Assembly (NCBI RefSeq): GCF_034424625.1
Contig: NZ_CP139976.1
Coordinates: 6,200,001-6,264,000 of the forward strand
Source: Janthinobacterium lividum
Lineage (GTDB): Bacteria > Pseudomonadota > Gammaproteobacteria > Burkholderiales > Burkholderiaceae_D
Direction: 5' to 3'
DNA: 64,000 nucleotides
Numbering within the stretch: the first letter of the stretch is position 1; each line of letters opens with the position of its first letter. A program made the position numbers and the translations under genes. The notes beneath the pieces were generated by a model. It saw nothing but the letters and a program-made list of their open reading frames with translations, was not told where the DNA came from and did not search any database. This document shows positions 47,398 through 60,946 of this stretch, piece by piece.

Positions 47398-49080
47398 TTA
47401 TGTTGCTATCTTCGTTTCGTCACGCAGGGCGCGACGCAAAATCTTGCCGACGTTGGTCTTCGGCAGCTCATCGCGGAACTCGATGTATTTCGGCCGCTTG
47501 TAGCCTGTGAATTGTTCCTTGCAATACGCGGCCAGCACTGCCTGGGTCAGGTTCGGATCCTTACGCACGACAAATACTTTCACGGCCTCGCCCGAGTGTT
47601 CGTCCGGCACGCCCACGCAGGCGCACTCGAGTACGCCCGGATGGGCTGCGATGACGGCTTCGACTTCATTCGGATACACATTGAAGCCGGAGACGAGGAT
47701 CATGTCTTTCTTGCGGTCGACGATCTTCACGTAGCCGCGCTCATCCATGATGCCCACGTCACCGGATTTAAAGTATCCATCGGGCGTCATGACCTTGGCC
47801 GTTTCATCGGGACGGTTCCAGTAGCCGCTCATCACTTGCGGGCCGCGGATGGCGATTTCGCCCGTCTGCCCCAGCGGCACTTCCTTGCCGTCATCGTCGA
47901 GGATGGCGATATCGGTCGACGGAATCGGCAAGCCGATGGTGCCGGAAAACGCCGTGCTGTCGGCGCGGTTGCAGGTAGCGACAGGCGACGTTTCCGACAG
48001 GCCATAGCCTTCGATAATGGACACGCCCGTCACTTGCAGCCACTTGTCGTTGACGGCTTGCTGCACTGCCATGCCGCCGCCATTGGCGATCTTCAAGCCC
48101 GAGAAATCAAGCTTGGCGAAATCAGGGTGGTTCACCAGCGCGTTATACAGCGTATTGACCGCTGGCAGCAGGTTGAATTTGTACTTGCCCAGCTCCTTGA
48201 TCAGGCCCGGGATATCGCGCGGGTTCGGGATCAGGATATTCAGCGCGCCCACGCGCGTGCCCCACATCGCGCACGCCGTCAGGGCAAAGATATGGTACAG
48301 CGGCAAGGCGCAGACGATGATCAGCTGCTCCTTGCTGTTCTGGTCGAGCGCCGCGCCCGACCACGCTTCGCTCTGCAGGACGTTGGCGATCACATTGCGG
48401 TGGCTCAAGGTCGCGCCTTTCGACACGCCCGTCGTGCCGCCTGTGTATTGCAGGAAGGCAGCGTCATTGATGCTCAGCTCGACAGGCGTGAGTTTCATGC
48501 GGCTGCCCAGCGCCAGCGCCTGCTTGAAACGCATGGCGTTCGGCAAGGAGTACGCGGGCACCATCTTCTTGACGTTGCGCACGACAAAATTGACGATCAT
48601 GCCCTTCAAGCCGCCCAGCATTTCGCCCATGCTGGCGACGACGATGTGCTTGACGGCCGTCTTGCCCAGCACTTGCTCTAGCGTATGGGCAAAGTTTTCC
48701 AGCACGATGATGGCTTCGCTGCCCGAATCGTTGAGCTGATGCTCGAGTTCGCGCGGCGTATATAGCGGATTGACGTTGACCACCGTGTAGCCGGCGCGCA
48801 GGACGGCGGCAATGGCCACCGGATACTGCAGTACGTTTGGCATCATCAGAGCGACACGCGCGCCCTTCTTCAGGCCACGGCTTTGCAGCCAGGCACCCAG
48901 CTGGCGCGAATAGGTGTCGAGTTCGGCATAGGTGAGAAATTTGTCCATGCAGACATAGGCATTGCGATCCGCATATTTTTGAAACGCTTCTTCCAGCAAA
49001 TGTACCAGCGAACGATATTGATCAGGATTGATGTCGGCAGGTACGCCGGGCGGGTACGACTTCAGCCAAATTTTGTCCAT
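47398..49080 (-). CDS. fadD: Long-chain fatty acid-CoA ligase (copy 2, upstream)
   Basis: A protein of 560 residues, same class as its neighbour. Motifs are YTGGTTGVSKGAT, GYGLSETSPVA and TGEIAIRGPQVMSGYWNRPDE. It begins MDKIWLKSYPPGVPADI, nearly the same as copy 1. Differences cluster in the middle (about 230-260: LDQNSKEQLIIVCALPLY here, VMTKEMRATSMGFMCALPLY in copy 1), which suggests some divergence in specificity. About 280 bases upstream are free of genes and should hold the promoter. Confidence 0.94.
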   Translation of the reverse strand: MDKIWLKSYPPGVPADINPDQYRSLVHLLEEAFQKYADRNAYVCMDKFLTYAELDTYSRQLGAWLQSRGLKKGARVALMMPNVLQYPVAIAAVLRAGYTVVNVNPLYTPRELEHQLNDSGSEAIIVLENFAHTLEQVLGKTAVKHIVVASMGEMLGGLKGMIVNFVVRNVKKMVPAYSLPNAMRFKQALALGSRMKLTPVELSINDAAFLQYTGGTTGVSKGATLSHRNVIANVLQSEAWSGAALDQNSKEQLIIVCALPLYHIFALTACAMWGTRVGALNILIPNPRDIPGLIKELGKYKFNLLPAVNTLYNALVNHPDFAKLDFSGLKIANGGGMAVQQAVNDKWLQVTGVSIIEGYGLSETSPVATCNRADSTAFSGTIGLPIPSTDIAILDDDGKEVPLGQTGEIAIRGPQVMSGYWNRPDETAKVMTPDGYFKSGDVGIMDERGYVKIVDRKKDMILVSGFNVYPNEVEAVIAAHPGVLECACVGVPDEHSGEAVKVFVVRKDPNLTQAVLAAYCKEQFTGYKRPKYIEFRDELPKTNVGKILRRALRDETKIAT

Positions 49081-49356
49081 CCTGTGCCTCTTGTCTCGAA
49101 TAATCGTGGGGGAGCCGGCGCACCCTGCCGGCGCGGATCATTGCTGCGGATTCTGTCGTCCTGCAGTCAGTTTGAGCATTCTGACGAGCAATTGCTCTAT
49201 GCTACTAATGCGATGCTATCGGGCGCCGGGCTTCCATGCAAGCGCTTTCAACAGTATTCGAGCGGCAACTCTAGGGGTATTTTATGCTGCAATGCAACAT
49301 GCCAAATACACTGTTGCAGGATCGTTTGCCCTGACGTGCGAGACAATCTTTACGGG

Positions 49357-50406
49357 TCAGGGGCTGGACAATTGTTCCAGCGCCTGCCTGCGCTCAGGCT
49401 TCTTGATCTGGGCCATTGTGTGCACTGCAGCATAAAAAGCACGAAAGTTCTTTTTTTCTTCCAGCAATTTTTTGAAGGCAGGCAAAAATTCATTGTAGGT
49501 AGACACGGATGCCAGGTGCGCATTGCTCAATGGCTGCTCGAACCAGCGGTCGTAACCGGCAAAACCACCCCAGTTTGTCTTCACGACCTGATACGCGTCT
49601 TGCAATGCCGCAAACACCTGCGCCTTGCGCGCCCGCTTGTCCGCATCGCTGGCGTCGCTCGCATAGACCGACTCCAGTTCACCCCGGTATTTCAGCAGCA
49701 GGGCGAGGAAATCCTGGCGCCGCGCCGTGTACTGGGCGTACGCCGCGCGCATGGCGTCGTTGCCCTCGCGCGCCAACCAGCGCTGCACGCCCGCCTCTTC
49801 CACGGCACTGGCAAACGACTCGTTGAAGGCCGAATCACCGGGCACGTACACCACCTGGTGCGCCAGTTCATGGAAGATCAGGCGTGCCAGCTCCGCATCG
49901 TTGTAATTGATAAAGGTCGACAGCAGGGGATCGTCGAACCAGCCCAGGGTGGAATACGCGGGCACGCCGCCCACCTGCACGTCGTAATGCTGGGCCCGCA
50001 GTTCGTCGGCATACGCGAGCGCCTCCTCCTTGCTGTAATAGCCGCGGTAATTGACGCAGCCGGCAATGGGAAAACACCATTGCAGCGGCTGCAGCGACAG
50101 TTCCGGCGTGGCCACCACGTTCCACAGCACGAACGGGCGCCGCAGGGAGGCGTAATTCTTGTAGCTGCCATTGTCGGGCAAGTCCAGCTCGCTGACGGCA
50201 AAGCGGCGAATTTGCTGCGCCTTGGCCAGGCGCACTTTCAGGCGCGGCTCGGTGGCCGGGTCGTCGAGCCAGTCGCCGATGGGCCGAGCGCCCGACCACA
50301 AGGCATATTGCCCCTGCGCCGCTTGCGTGTAGTAGCGCAGCTGCGTGCAGCCGCCCAGCAGCAGGCACACCGTGCCGACAAGCAAGCGGGCCGGCCAGCG
50401 CGCCAT
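49357..50406 (-). CDS. Predicted lipoprotein aminopeptidase (COG4324 type)
   Basis: A protein of 349 residues with a lipoprotein signal (LLVGTVCLLLGGCTQL, cysteine at about 20), so anchored to a membrane. The zinc-metallopeptidase motif HELAHQ is followed by a glutamate in NESFASAVEE, the gluzincin pattern. Other typical parts are YYTQAAQGQYALW at the N-terminus and GWFDDPLLSTF. Substrates are not known for this family. It starts 2 bases after the molybdoenzyme stop, so the two are probably co-transcribed. Confidence 0.87.
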   Translation of the reverse strand: MARWPARLLVGTVCLLLGGCTQLRYYTQAAQGQYALWSGARPIGDWLDDPATEPRLKVRLAKAQQIRRFAVSELDLPDNGSYKNYASLRRPFVLWNVVATPELSLQPLQWCFPIAGCVNYRGYYSKEEALAYADELRAQHYDVQVGGVPAYSTLGWFDDPLLSTFINYNDAELARLIFHELAHQVVYVPGDSAFNESFASAVEEAGVQRWLAREGNDAMRAAYAQYTARRQDFLALLLKYRGELESVYASDASDADKRARKAQVFAALQDAYQVVKTNWGGFAGYDRWFEQPLSNAHLASVSTYNEFLPAFKKLLEEKKNFRAFYAAVHTMAQIKKPERRQALEQLSSP

Positions 50407-50408
50407 GC

Positions 50409-52484
50409 TCAGGCAGCCTTTTCCACTTCGACCAGCGTATCGTAGAAGGTCGGCGCGCGGCCCATGTCCGTCAGGCGCTGGCTGGTCACTTCATTGGCAT
50501 TCTTGCCGTCGCTGGCGAGTTTCTTCCACCACACGGACAAGCCCACGACCAGGCCCCGTCTCGCCTTGTCCGTCACCCTGGCCTTGGCCATAAAACTGCC
50601 GCGGTCATTGAAGATGCGCACCATGTCGCCGGCCGCGATGCCGCGTGCGGCGCAATCGTCAGGGTGGATATCGAGGTGCGGCTCGCCTTCGGCCGCGCGC
50701 AGGCTTTTGACGTTGACGAACGTGGAATTGAGGAAATTGCGTGCCGGCGGGGAAATCATGGCCAGCGGATAACGGGCCGCCAGTGCAGGATTGCTGGCTT
50801 GCGATTCGTGCGGTGCGATATACGCCGGCAAGGGATCGAGTCCCGCCTGCGCCATGGCGCTGGAATAGAACTCGCACTTGCCCGATGGCGTGGGGAAACC
50901 GCCCTCGGCAAATGGCGCCTCGGCCATGGCCAGCTTTTGCCAGCCCGTGCGTTTCAGCGATTCCCAGTCGAAATGCACGGCGCGCGCATCCGTCGCATCG
51001 AACGCCTTGGCCGCCAGCGCATCGTCGCTTTCCTGGAAGCACGGGTCATCAAAGCCCATGTGCTGTGCCAGCAAGCGGAAGATTTCCGTATTCGCTTTCG
51101 CTTCGCCCAGCGGCGCGACGGCCGCATTGTTCGCCATCATGTACAGGTGGCCGTAGGTGGAATGCGCATCGACGTGTTCCAGCTGCGTGGTGGCAGGCAG
51201 CACAATGTCGGCGTAATCGACGGTATCGGTCTGGAAGTGTTCGAGCACGACCGTAAACAAATCCTCGCGGGCAAATCCCTGCGCCACTTTCGAGGAATCG
51301 GGCGCCACCGCCAGCGGGTTCGAGTTGTAGACGATCACGGCTTCCACTTGCGGGCCGAACGCGGGCGAACTGGCTTTCAGCAAATCATCGCCGATGGTGC
51401 TCATGTTGATGGTGCGCGGCGTGCCTTTCAATAAATCCGGGCGCTGCAGGGCCTTGCGGTTGACGGGGAAGGAACCCGAGCTCGACAGCTGCATGCCGCC
51501 GGCCGGATGGCGCCAGGCCCCCGTCAGCGCGGGCAGGCAGGCGATATTGCGCACGGCCATGCCGCCGCCATGCACGCGCTGCACGCCGTAGTTGGCACGG
51601 ATGGCGGCGCCCTCGCCAGAGCGGCATGCCTGGCCGTACAGGCGCGCCAGTTCCACCACTTCAGTGGCCGTGATGCCGCACACCTCGGCTACGCGCTCGG
51701 GCGGCCATTCCAGGGCCCGCTGTTTCAGTTCAGCATAGCCGATCGTGTACTGCGCGATATAGTCATGGTCGATCAGGTCTTCGGTGATCAGCACATGCAT
51801 CAAGCCCAGCGCCAGGGCCGCATCGGTCCCCGGCAGCAAGGCGATATGCTGGTGGCACTTTTCGGCCGTCAGCGAACGGTAGGGGTCGATGGCGATCAAG
51901 GTGGCGCCATTGCGCTTGGCCTCTTGCGCGCGCATCCAGAAGTGCAAATTCGAGGCGATCGGGTTGCCGCCCCAGATAATGATCAATTTCGCGTTCTGGA
52001 ACTGCTCCATGTCCGTGCCGATGCTGGCGCCCACCGTGTAGCGGTAACCGGTGGCACCGGCCGAGGCACAGATGGTGCGGTCCAGCAGGGAAGCGCCGAG
52101 CTGATTGAAGAAGCGCGACGACATCGATTCGCCCTGCACCAGGCCCATGGTGCCACAGTAGCTGTACGGCAAGATCGCCTGCGGATCGCGCGCGGCGATC
52201 GGTTTCAAGCGCGCCGCGATGATCTGCAATGCCTCTTCCCAGCTAATGCGCTCGAACTTGCCTTCCCCCTTCTTGCCCACGCGGCGCAGCGGATGCAGCA
52301 GCCGGTCCGCATGGTAGGTGCGCTCCGTGAAGCGCGACACCTTCGTGCACAGCACGCCAGCCGTGGTCGGATGGTCGGGATCGCCCTTGACGGCGGTGGC
52401 CACCCCATCGGTCACGGTGACCAGCAAGGCGCAGGTATCGGGGCAATCGAGCGGGCAGGCGGCGCGCACTTGGGTGGTGGTCAT
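50409..52484 (-). CDS. Molybdopterin-dependent oxidoreductase
   Basis: A protein of 691 residues of the DMSO-reductase superfamily (COG0243). The N-terminal iron-sulphur motif is CPLDCPDTC with a fourth Cys in GVLCTK, followed by a region that binds bis-MGD (IIIWGGNPIASNLHFW) and a C-terminal dinucleotide-binding domain (MVRIFNDRGSFMAKARVTD). There is no Tat signal, so it is cytosolic. The start at 52484 fits the family; the frame is open to 52562. Substrate is unknown. It is divergent from the M20 amidohydrolase gene. Confidence 0.9.
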   Translation of the reverse strand: MTTTQVRAACPLDCPDTCALLVTVTDGVATAVKGDPDHPTTAGVLCTKVSRFTERTYHADRLLHPLRRVGKKGEGKFERISWEEALQIIAARLKPIAARDPQAILPYSYCGTMGLVQGESMSSRFFNQLGASLLDRTICASAGATGYRYTVGASIGTDMEQFQNAKLIIIWGGNPIASNLHFWMRAQEAKRNGATLIAIDPYRSLTAEKCHQHIALLPGTDAALALGLMHVLITEDLIDHDYIAQYTIGYAELKQRALEWPPERVAEVCGITATEVVELARLYGQACRSGEGAAIRANYGVQRVHGGGMAVRNIACLPALTGAWRHPAGGMQLSSSGSFPVNRKALQRPDLLKGTPRTINMSTIGDDLLKASSPAFGPQVEAVIVYNSNPLAVAPDSSKVAQGFAREDLFTVVLEHFQTDTVDYADIVLPATTQLEHVDAHSTYGHLYMMANNAAVAPLGEAKANTEIFRLLAQHMGFDDPCFQESDDALAAKAFDATDARAVHFDWESLKRTGWQKLAMAEAPFAEGGFPTPSGKCEFYSSAMAQAGLDPLPAYIAPHESQASNPALAARYPLAMISPPARNFLNSTFVNVKSLRAAEGEPHLDIHPDDCAARGIAAGDMVRIFNDRGSFMAKARVTDKARRGLVVGLSVWWKKLASDGKNANEVTSQRLTDMGRAPTFYDTLVEVEKAA

Positions 52485-52690
52485 GGGGCAATCCGAAAAC
52501 GTTGGGGGAAGGCGATACTGTAAACCATTCCGCGCGCTTGCTGTTGGTGCCGTGGCAAGCACGTCCGTGCGCTGGATTTACCCGGCAAACAAGGGCTACA
52601 ATGCACTATTAGCCGCGCCTGTTTTTGATCAAACAAGCGCGGTCCGGCGCGCCATACATTGCTGCGTGCCAGCATCCACAGGAGAGTCCC

Positions 52691-53884
52691 ATGAAACTAG
52701 TTGATCCGATCTTGGCGTTTCAATCCGAGCTGCAAGGTATCCGCCGCGACCTGCACGCGCATCCCGAGCTGTGCTACGAAGAACAGCGCACCTCGGACGT
52801 GGTCGCCGCCAAACTGACGGAATGGGGCATTCCCGTGGTACGCGGCCTGGGCCGCACTGGCGTGGTCGGTATCATCAAAAATGGTACTTCGACACGCGCC
52901 ATCGGCTTGCGCGCCGATATGGATGCCTTGCCGATGCAGGAAATGAATACCTTCGAGCATGCTTCACGCCATCCGGGCAAGATGCACGCCTGCGGCCATG
53001 ACGGCCACACGGCCATGCTGCTGGGCGCCGCCCATTACCTGGCGCAACACCGCCATTTCGACGGCACCGTGTATCTGGTCTTCCAGCCGGCGGAAGAAGG
53101 CGGCGCCGGCGCGCGCGAAATGATCGAAGACGGCTTGTTTACCCGCTTTCCCATGGATGCCATCTACGGCATGCACAACTGGCCGGGCGCCGAAACGGGC
53201 ACCCTGAGCGTGGTGGAAGGGCCAATGATGGCGTCCAGCAATGAATTCCACGTCACCGTCAAAGGCAAGGGCGCGCACGCGGCCCAGCCCCACAAGGGCA
53301 TCGACCCCGTCATGGTGGCCGTGCAAATCGCGCAAAGCTGGCAAACCGTCATCACGCGCAACAAGAGCCCGCTCGACACGGCCGTGCTGTCGATCACGCA
53401 AATCCATGCGGGCAGCGCCACCAATGTGATTCCCGATGACGCCAGCCTGGTCGGCACCGTGCGTACCTTCACCACGCCCGTGCTGGACTTGATCGAAGAG
53501 CGCATGCGCGACATCGCCGTGCACACGGCCGCCGCCTTTGGCGCGGAGGTCGACTTTCACTTCAAGCGCAACTATCCGCCGCTGGTCAACCACGCGAAAG
53601 AAACGGCGTTTGCCGTCGAAGTCATGCAAAGCGTGGTGGGCGCGGACAAGGTCAACGCGAATGTCGAGCCGACCATGGGCGCGGAAGATTTTGCTTTCTT
53701 CCTGCAAGAAAAGGCCGGCTGCTACATCTTCATCGGCAATGGCGATGGCGAGCACCGCGATGGTGGCCATGGCCTGGGTCCGTGCGTCTTGCACAATGGC
53801 AGCTACGACTTCAACGACAAGCTGCTGCCCATCGGTGCCAGTTTCTGGGTCAAGCTGGCCGAAGCGAGCCTGCCCGTCGCTTGA
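52691..53884 (+). CDS. M20 family amidohydrolase (hippurate hydrolase-like)
   Basis: A cytosolic protein of 397 residues, M20D group, which removes acyl groups from N-acyl amino acids. Metal-binding residues are in HACGHDGHTAMLLGAA and FQPAEEGGAGAREM, with further ligands in GMHNWPG and GAEDFAFFLQEK. The start at 52691 has AGGAG six bases upstream; a longer frame adds 22 unlikely residues. A TACAAT at about 52599 may be its -10 element. It is convergent with the dehydrogenase gene (1-base gap). Confidence 0.92.
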   Translation: MKLVDPILAFQSELQGIRRDLHAHPELCYEEQRTSDVVAAKLTEWGIPVVRGLGRTGVVGIIKNGTSTRAIGLRADMDALPMQEMNTFEHASRHPGKMHACGHDGHTAMLLGAAHYLAQHRHFDGTVYLVFQPAEEGGAGAREMIEDGLFTRFPMDAIYGMHNWPGAETGTLSVVEGPMMASSNEFHVTVKGKGAHAAQPHKGIDPVMVAVQIAQSWQTVITRNKSPLDTAVLSITQIHAGSATNVIPDDASLVGTVRTFTTPVLDLIEERMRDIAVHTAAAFGAEVDFHFKRNYPPLVNHAKETAFAVEVMQSVVGADKVNANVEPTMGAEDFAFFLQEKAGCYIFIGNGDGEHRDGGHGLGPCVLHNGSYDFNDKLLPIGASFWVKLAEASLPVA

Positions 53885-53885
53885 T

Positions 53886-54788
53886 TTATCCCAGCTTATC
53901 CGGACCGGTGCCCAGGCGCTGCCCCGGATTCAACGCTTCCAGGGCCAGCAAGGCTGCCGCATGGTCCGCCGTCGGGTAGGTGGCGGCGATGCTTTCATAG
54001 CGCTGCGTCACCAGTTGCGTCACCGGCAAGGTGACGTGTGCAGCCTCGGCCGCCGCGAGGATATTGTGCATATCCTTGACCTGGCTCTTCACTTGGCCGC
54101 CAGCAACAAAATTGCGCTCCAGCATGCGCTGGCCATGCACCTCTAAAATCTTGCTTTCGGCAAAACCGCCACGGATCGCTGCCCGTACAGCGCTCGCATC
54201 GGCGCCGGCCGCCTGTGCCAGCAACAGCGCCTCGGCCACGATATTCAGGGTGGCGCCGACGATCAGCTGATTGCACAACTTGGCGACCTGGCCACTGCCG
54301 GCCGGTCCCACCAGGGTCGGGCGCCCCATGGCCGTCAAGATATGCTCCACGCGCGCATAATCGCCGGTGCTGGCGCCAGCCATGATGGCCAGGTTGCCTG
54401 CCTGGGCCCCACCGACGCCGCCCGACACGGGCGCATCGATGAAGGCATGGCCTGCCGCGTGCAAGATGGCATGAAATTGCTGGGCTTCTGATTGCTTGGT
54501 GGAACTCATGTCTATCCATAGCGCCCCAGTTGCCAGGGCCGGCAACGCGTCCTGCAGTACCTGCGCCACGATGGGACCGGCTTCCAGCATCGAGATGACC
54601 ACGTCCGCGCCCTTGACCGCTTCAGCCACGGAAACGGCGGGCTGCGCGCCTGCCGCACGCAGGACTTGGGCCTTGCTGTGCGTGCGATTCCAAATTGTGA
54701 CAAAATATCCAGTGTGCAGCAGGCGCCGGACCATCGGATCCCCCATCAGACCGATACCGAGAAATGCGATTTTTGTAGAGAATGTCAA
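53886..54788 (-). CDS. NAD(P)-dependent oxidoreductase, 3-hydroxyisobutyrate dehydrogenase family
   Basis: A protein of 300 residues, beta-hydroxyacid dehydrogenase type. The Rossmann motif FLGIGLMGDPMVRRLL must be inside, which rules out the first ATG (MGDPM). A TTG at 54788 has AGGGG five bases before it and gives a start MTFSTKIAFLG that fits the family. Other motifs are FIDAPVSGGVGGAQAGNL, the catalytic lysine in GSGQVAKLCNQLIVG, and VKSQVKDMHNIL. Exact substrate is not known. It is divergent from the PagL-like gene. Confidence 0.88.
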   Translation of the reverse strand: MTFSTKIAFLGIGLMGDPMVRRLLHTGYFVTIWNRTHSKAQVLRAAGAQPAVSVAEAVKGADVVISMLEAGPIVAQVLQDALPALATGALWIDMSSTKQSEAQQFHAILHAAGHAFIDAPVSGGVGGAQAGNLAIMAGASTGDYARVEHILTAMGRPTLVGPAGSGQVAKLCNQLIVGATLNIVAEALLLAQAAGADASAVRAAIRGGFAESKILEVHGQRMLERNFVAGGQVKSQVKDMHNILAAAEAAHVTLPVTQLVTQRYESIAATYPTADHAAALLALEALNPGQRLGTGPDKLG

Positions 54789-54881
54789 TTGAACCCCTGA
54801 GATCAACAAGTGGCGAAAGCGGCAGGCAAAGCAAGCTTGCGCCTGCGCAAACAAGACAACAGCCTATCGGCCAATTTTACG

Positions 54882-55454
54882 ATGAAAGCCTCTATGTTCT
54901 TCAAGAAGAATCTCCTCAAATCCATCGCCGCCGTGACCGCGCTGATGGCGGCCAATGCCGGCTTTGCCGCCGACGGCAAACTGATCGACTCCGTCTACGG
55001 CGAATATGCCAAGGGCGTGAAGGTACAAATGGTACGCGCCGGCGTGACCTCGAACTGGGATAAGGCCTGGTTCGTATCGAATGGCACGCAGCTGAGCGGT
55101 TACTGGGATGCCAGCATTGGCGGCTGGGATGCCAAGAGCTATCAGAATGTCCCTGGCCAGCATCAAAAACTGTGGGACCTGGGCTTTACCCCCGTTTTCC
55201 GTTTTGAAAATACGAATAAGCTGGGTTTTTATGCGGAAGCCGGCATCGGCGTGCACATGCTGTCGAAACTGTACAACAACGATGATGACCGCCTGTCGAC
55301 CCACTTCCAGTTCGGCGACCATATTGGCGTCGGCTATGTCTTCAATAACAAATGGGAAGTCGCTGCGAAGATCCAGCATTTCTCGAACGGCGGCTACAAG
55401 AAACCGAATAGCGGCGTCAATTACATGAACGTCAAAGTCGCTTACCATTTTTAA
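54882..55454 (+). CDS. pagL: Lipid A deacylase, PagL-like
   Basis: A protein of 190 residues with a signal peptide (cleavage likely after GFA, about residue 29) and alternating strands of a small outer-membrane beta barrel ending in phenylalanine. PagL removes the 3-O-acyl chain from lipid A. The active-site segment IQHFSNGGYKKPN has His166 and Ser168. At the position of the third catalytic residue (14 after the His; Glu140 in Pseudomonas) there is Asn180. The start is taken at 54882; another ATG at 54894 is possible, and neither has a strong ribosome site. Confidence 0.82.
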   Translation: MKASMFFKKNLLKSIAAVTALMAANAGFAADGKLIDSVYGEYAKGVKVQMVRAGVTSNWDKAWFVSNGTQLSGYWDASIGGWDAKSYQNVPGQHQKLWDLGFTPVFRFENTNKLGFYAEAGIGVHMLSKLYNNDDDRLSTHFQFGDHIGVGYVFNNKWEVAAKIQHFSNGGYKKPNSGVNYMNVKVAYHF

Positions 55455-55471
55455 TGGTTGTGATACATGAC

Positions 55472-55500
55472 AAAGGCAGCGCGTAGCGCTGCCTTTTTTT
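55472..55500 (+). terminator. Rho-independent terminator after pagL
   Basis: An eleven-base stem, AAAGGCAGCGC/GCGCTGCCTTT, with a three-base loop, followed by a run of T. It begins 18 bases after the pagL stop. Confidence 0.88.
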
Positions 55501-55522
55501 ACGCCTGCTGAACCGAACCACC

Positions 55523-55586
55523 GGGGTCAGACCCTCCACACCGCCAACGCCAGATTCGACGCCAACGCGGGAGGGGGGCTGACCCC
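55523..55586. repeat. Inverted GGGGTCAG element between pagL and the rrn operon
   Basis: The arms GGGGTCAGACCCTCC (55523-55537) and GGAGGGGGGCTGACCCC (55570-55586) are inverted relatives. Between them GCCAACGC occurs twice. No ORF or terminator explains it. Confidence 0.5.
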
Positions 55587-55625
55587 AGCCTTCGTTTGGG
55601 GTTCGCCATCACAAACCGCCAGACG

Positions 55626-55658
55626 AAAAAAAACCCCACCATTGCTGGCGGGGTTTTT
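55626..55658 (-). terminator. Terminator of the rRNA operon
   Basis: On the minus strand the stem AAAAACCCC/GGGGTTTTT with an inner CCA/TGG ends in a run of about eight T. It lies about 20 bases beyond the 5S gene. It is symmetric enough to work in both directions. Confidence 0.85.
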
Positions 55659-55678
55659 CTCTTACTGCGAATAACAAG

Positions 55679-55792
55679 CCTGACGATAACCTACTTTCAC
55701 ACTGGTTGCAGCACTATCATCGGCGCAAAGTTGTTTCACGGTCCTGTTCGGGATGGGAAGGGGTGGGACCAACTTGCTATGGTCATCAGGCA
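55679..55792 (-). rRNA. rrf: 5S ribosomal RNA
   Basis: The minus strand reads TGCCTGATGACCATAGCAAG at the 5' end, continues through CCCATCCCGAACAGGACCG, and ends near GGTTATCGTCAGGC. This is the usual 5S layout. Ends are accurate to a few bases. It is the last gene of the operon, about 130 bases after 23S. Confidence 0.93.
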
Positions 55793-55923
55793 TAACTTGT
55801 CTGGCGTTTGTCTCCTGTAGGACGACAAAGCCATGAATCTGGAAGAAGCAAAGATTGGGGTAATGACTGGTAGTATCAACACACACGCAACGTTGTACCG
55901 TCTTATCCTCTGTACCTGCTAAG

Positions 55924-58825
<2,902 letters not shown>

Positions 58826-58970
58826 GTTAGCCTCTAATCATTTGCATGACTAAAGAGCGCTACAGGGATAAGAAAGTACAACGTTGTTGCTTGTTTGTTG
58901 ATACATACAATCATTACCCATCGATTTACCTTTTACGGCAAACCGATCAATAAATAATCTTTACTTCTTC

Positions 58971-58990
58971 CAGATTGTTAAAGAACATAC
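58971..58990 (-). promoter_or_regulatory. boxA antitermination element in the 16S-23S spacer
   Basis: The minus strand reads TGTTCTTTAACAATCTG, matching boxA (TGCTCTTTAACA), between tRNA-Ala and 23S. It would load the Nus antitermination complex before 23S. Confidence 0.75.
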
Positions 58991-59061
58991 AGCACTTGAT
59001 CTCGAAAAGACCAAACCTAAATCCCGGCGTTGAATTCAACACTGATTTACGTTTGAACTTT

Positions 59062-59137
59062 TGGTGGAGGATGACGGGATCGAACCGACGACCCCCTGCT
59101 TGCAAAGCAGGTGCTCTCCCAGCTGAGCTAATCCCCC
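59062..59137 (-). tRNA. tRNA-Ala (anticodon TGC)
   Basis: 76 bases on the minus strand. Acceptor arm GGGGGAT/ATCCTCC with encoded CCA, D-loop AGCTCAGCTGGGAGAGC, anticodon loop CTTTGCAAG with anticodon TGC, and T-arm GTCGTCGGTTCGATCCC. A standard spacer tRNA. Confidence 0.96.
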
Positions 59138-59208
59138 TAGGGTATTTCCAGACTACACAAACTGGTAGGGCTGCTTGGACTAGCGTCCACCTTACCCCCA
59201 GTTTTTTC

Positions 59209-59285
59209 TGGTAGGGCTGGTTGGACTCGAACCAACGACCCCCGCGTTATCAACACGGTGCTCTAACCAGCTGAGCTACAGCCCC
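59209..59285 (-). tRNA. tRNA-Ile (anticodon GAT)
   Basis: 77 bases on the minus strand. Acceptor GGGGCTG/CAGCCCT with encoded CCA, D-arm AGCTCAGCTGGTTAGAGC, anticodon loop TTGATAAC with GAT, T-arm GTTGGTTCGAGTCC. It is the first tRNA after 16S. Confidence 0.96.
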
Positions 59286-59301
59286 AAATGCTGTTCTTTA
59301 T

Positions 59302-59332
59302 ATTAACAGCCGATAAGTGTGAACATTTGATG
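59302..59332 (-). other. 16S processing stem, downstream arm
   Basis: 31 bases between 16S and tRNA-Ile that are complementary, with two G-U wobbles, to 61085-61115 in the leader. Such stems are cut by RNase III to release 16S. Confidence 0.75.
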
Positions 59333-59361
59333 CGTGAATCATTACTGATTCGTGCAAACTC

Positions 59362-60897
<1,536 letters not shown>

Positions 60898-60946
60898 TCT
60901 CTGTTTAATGTCATTTCTGACAGGTCGGACAGTATCACTACCATCC

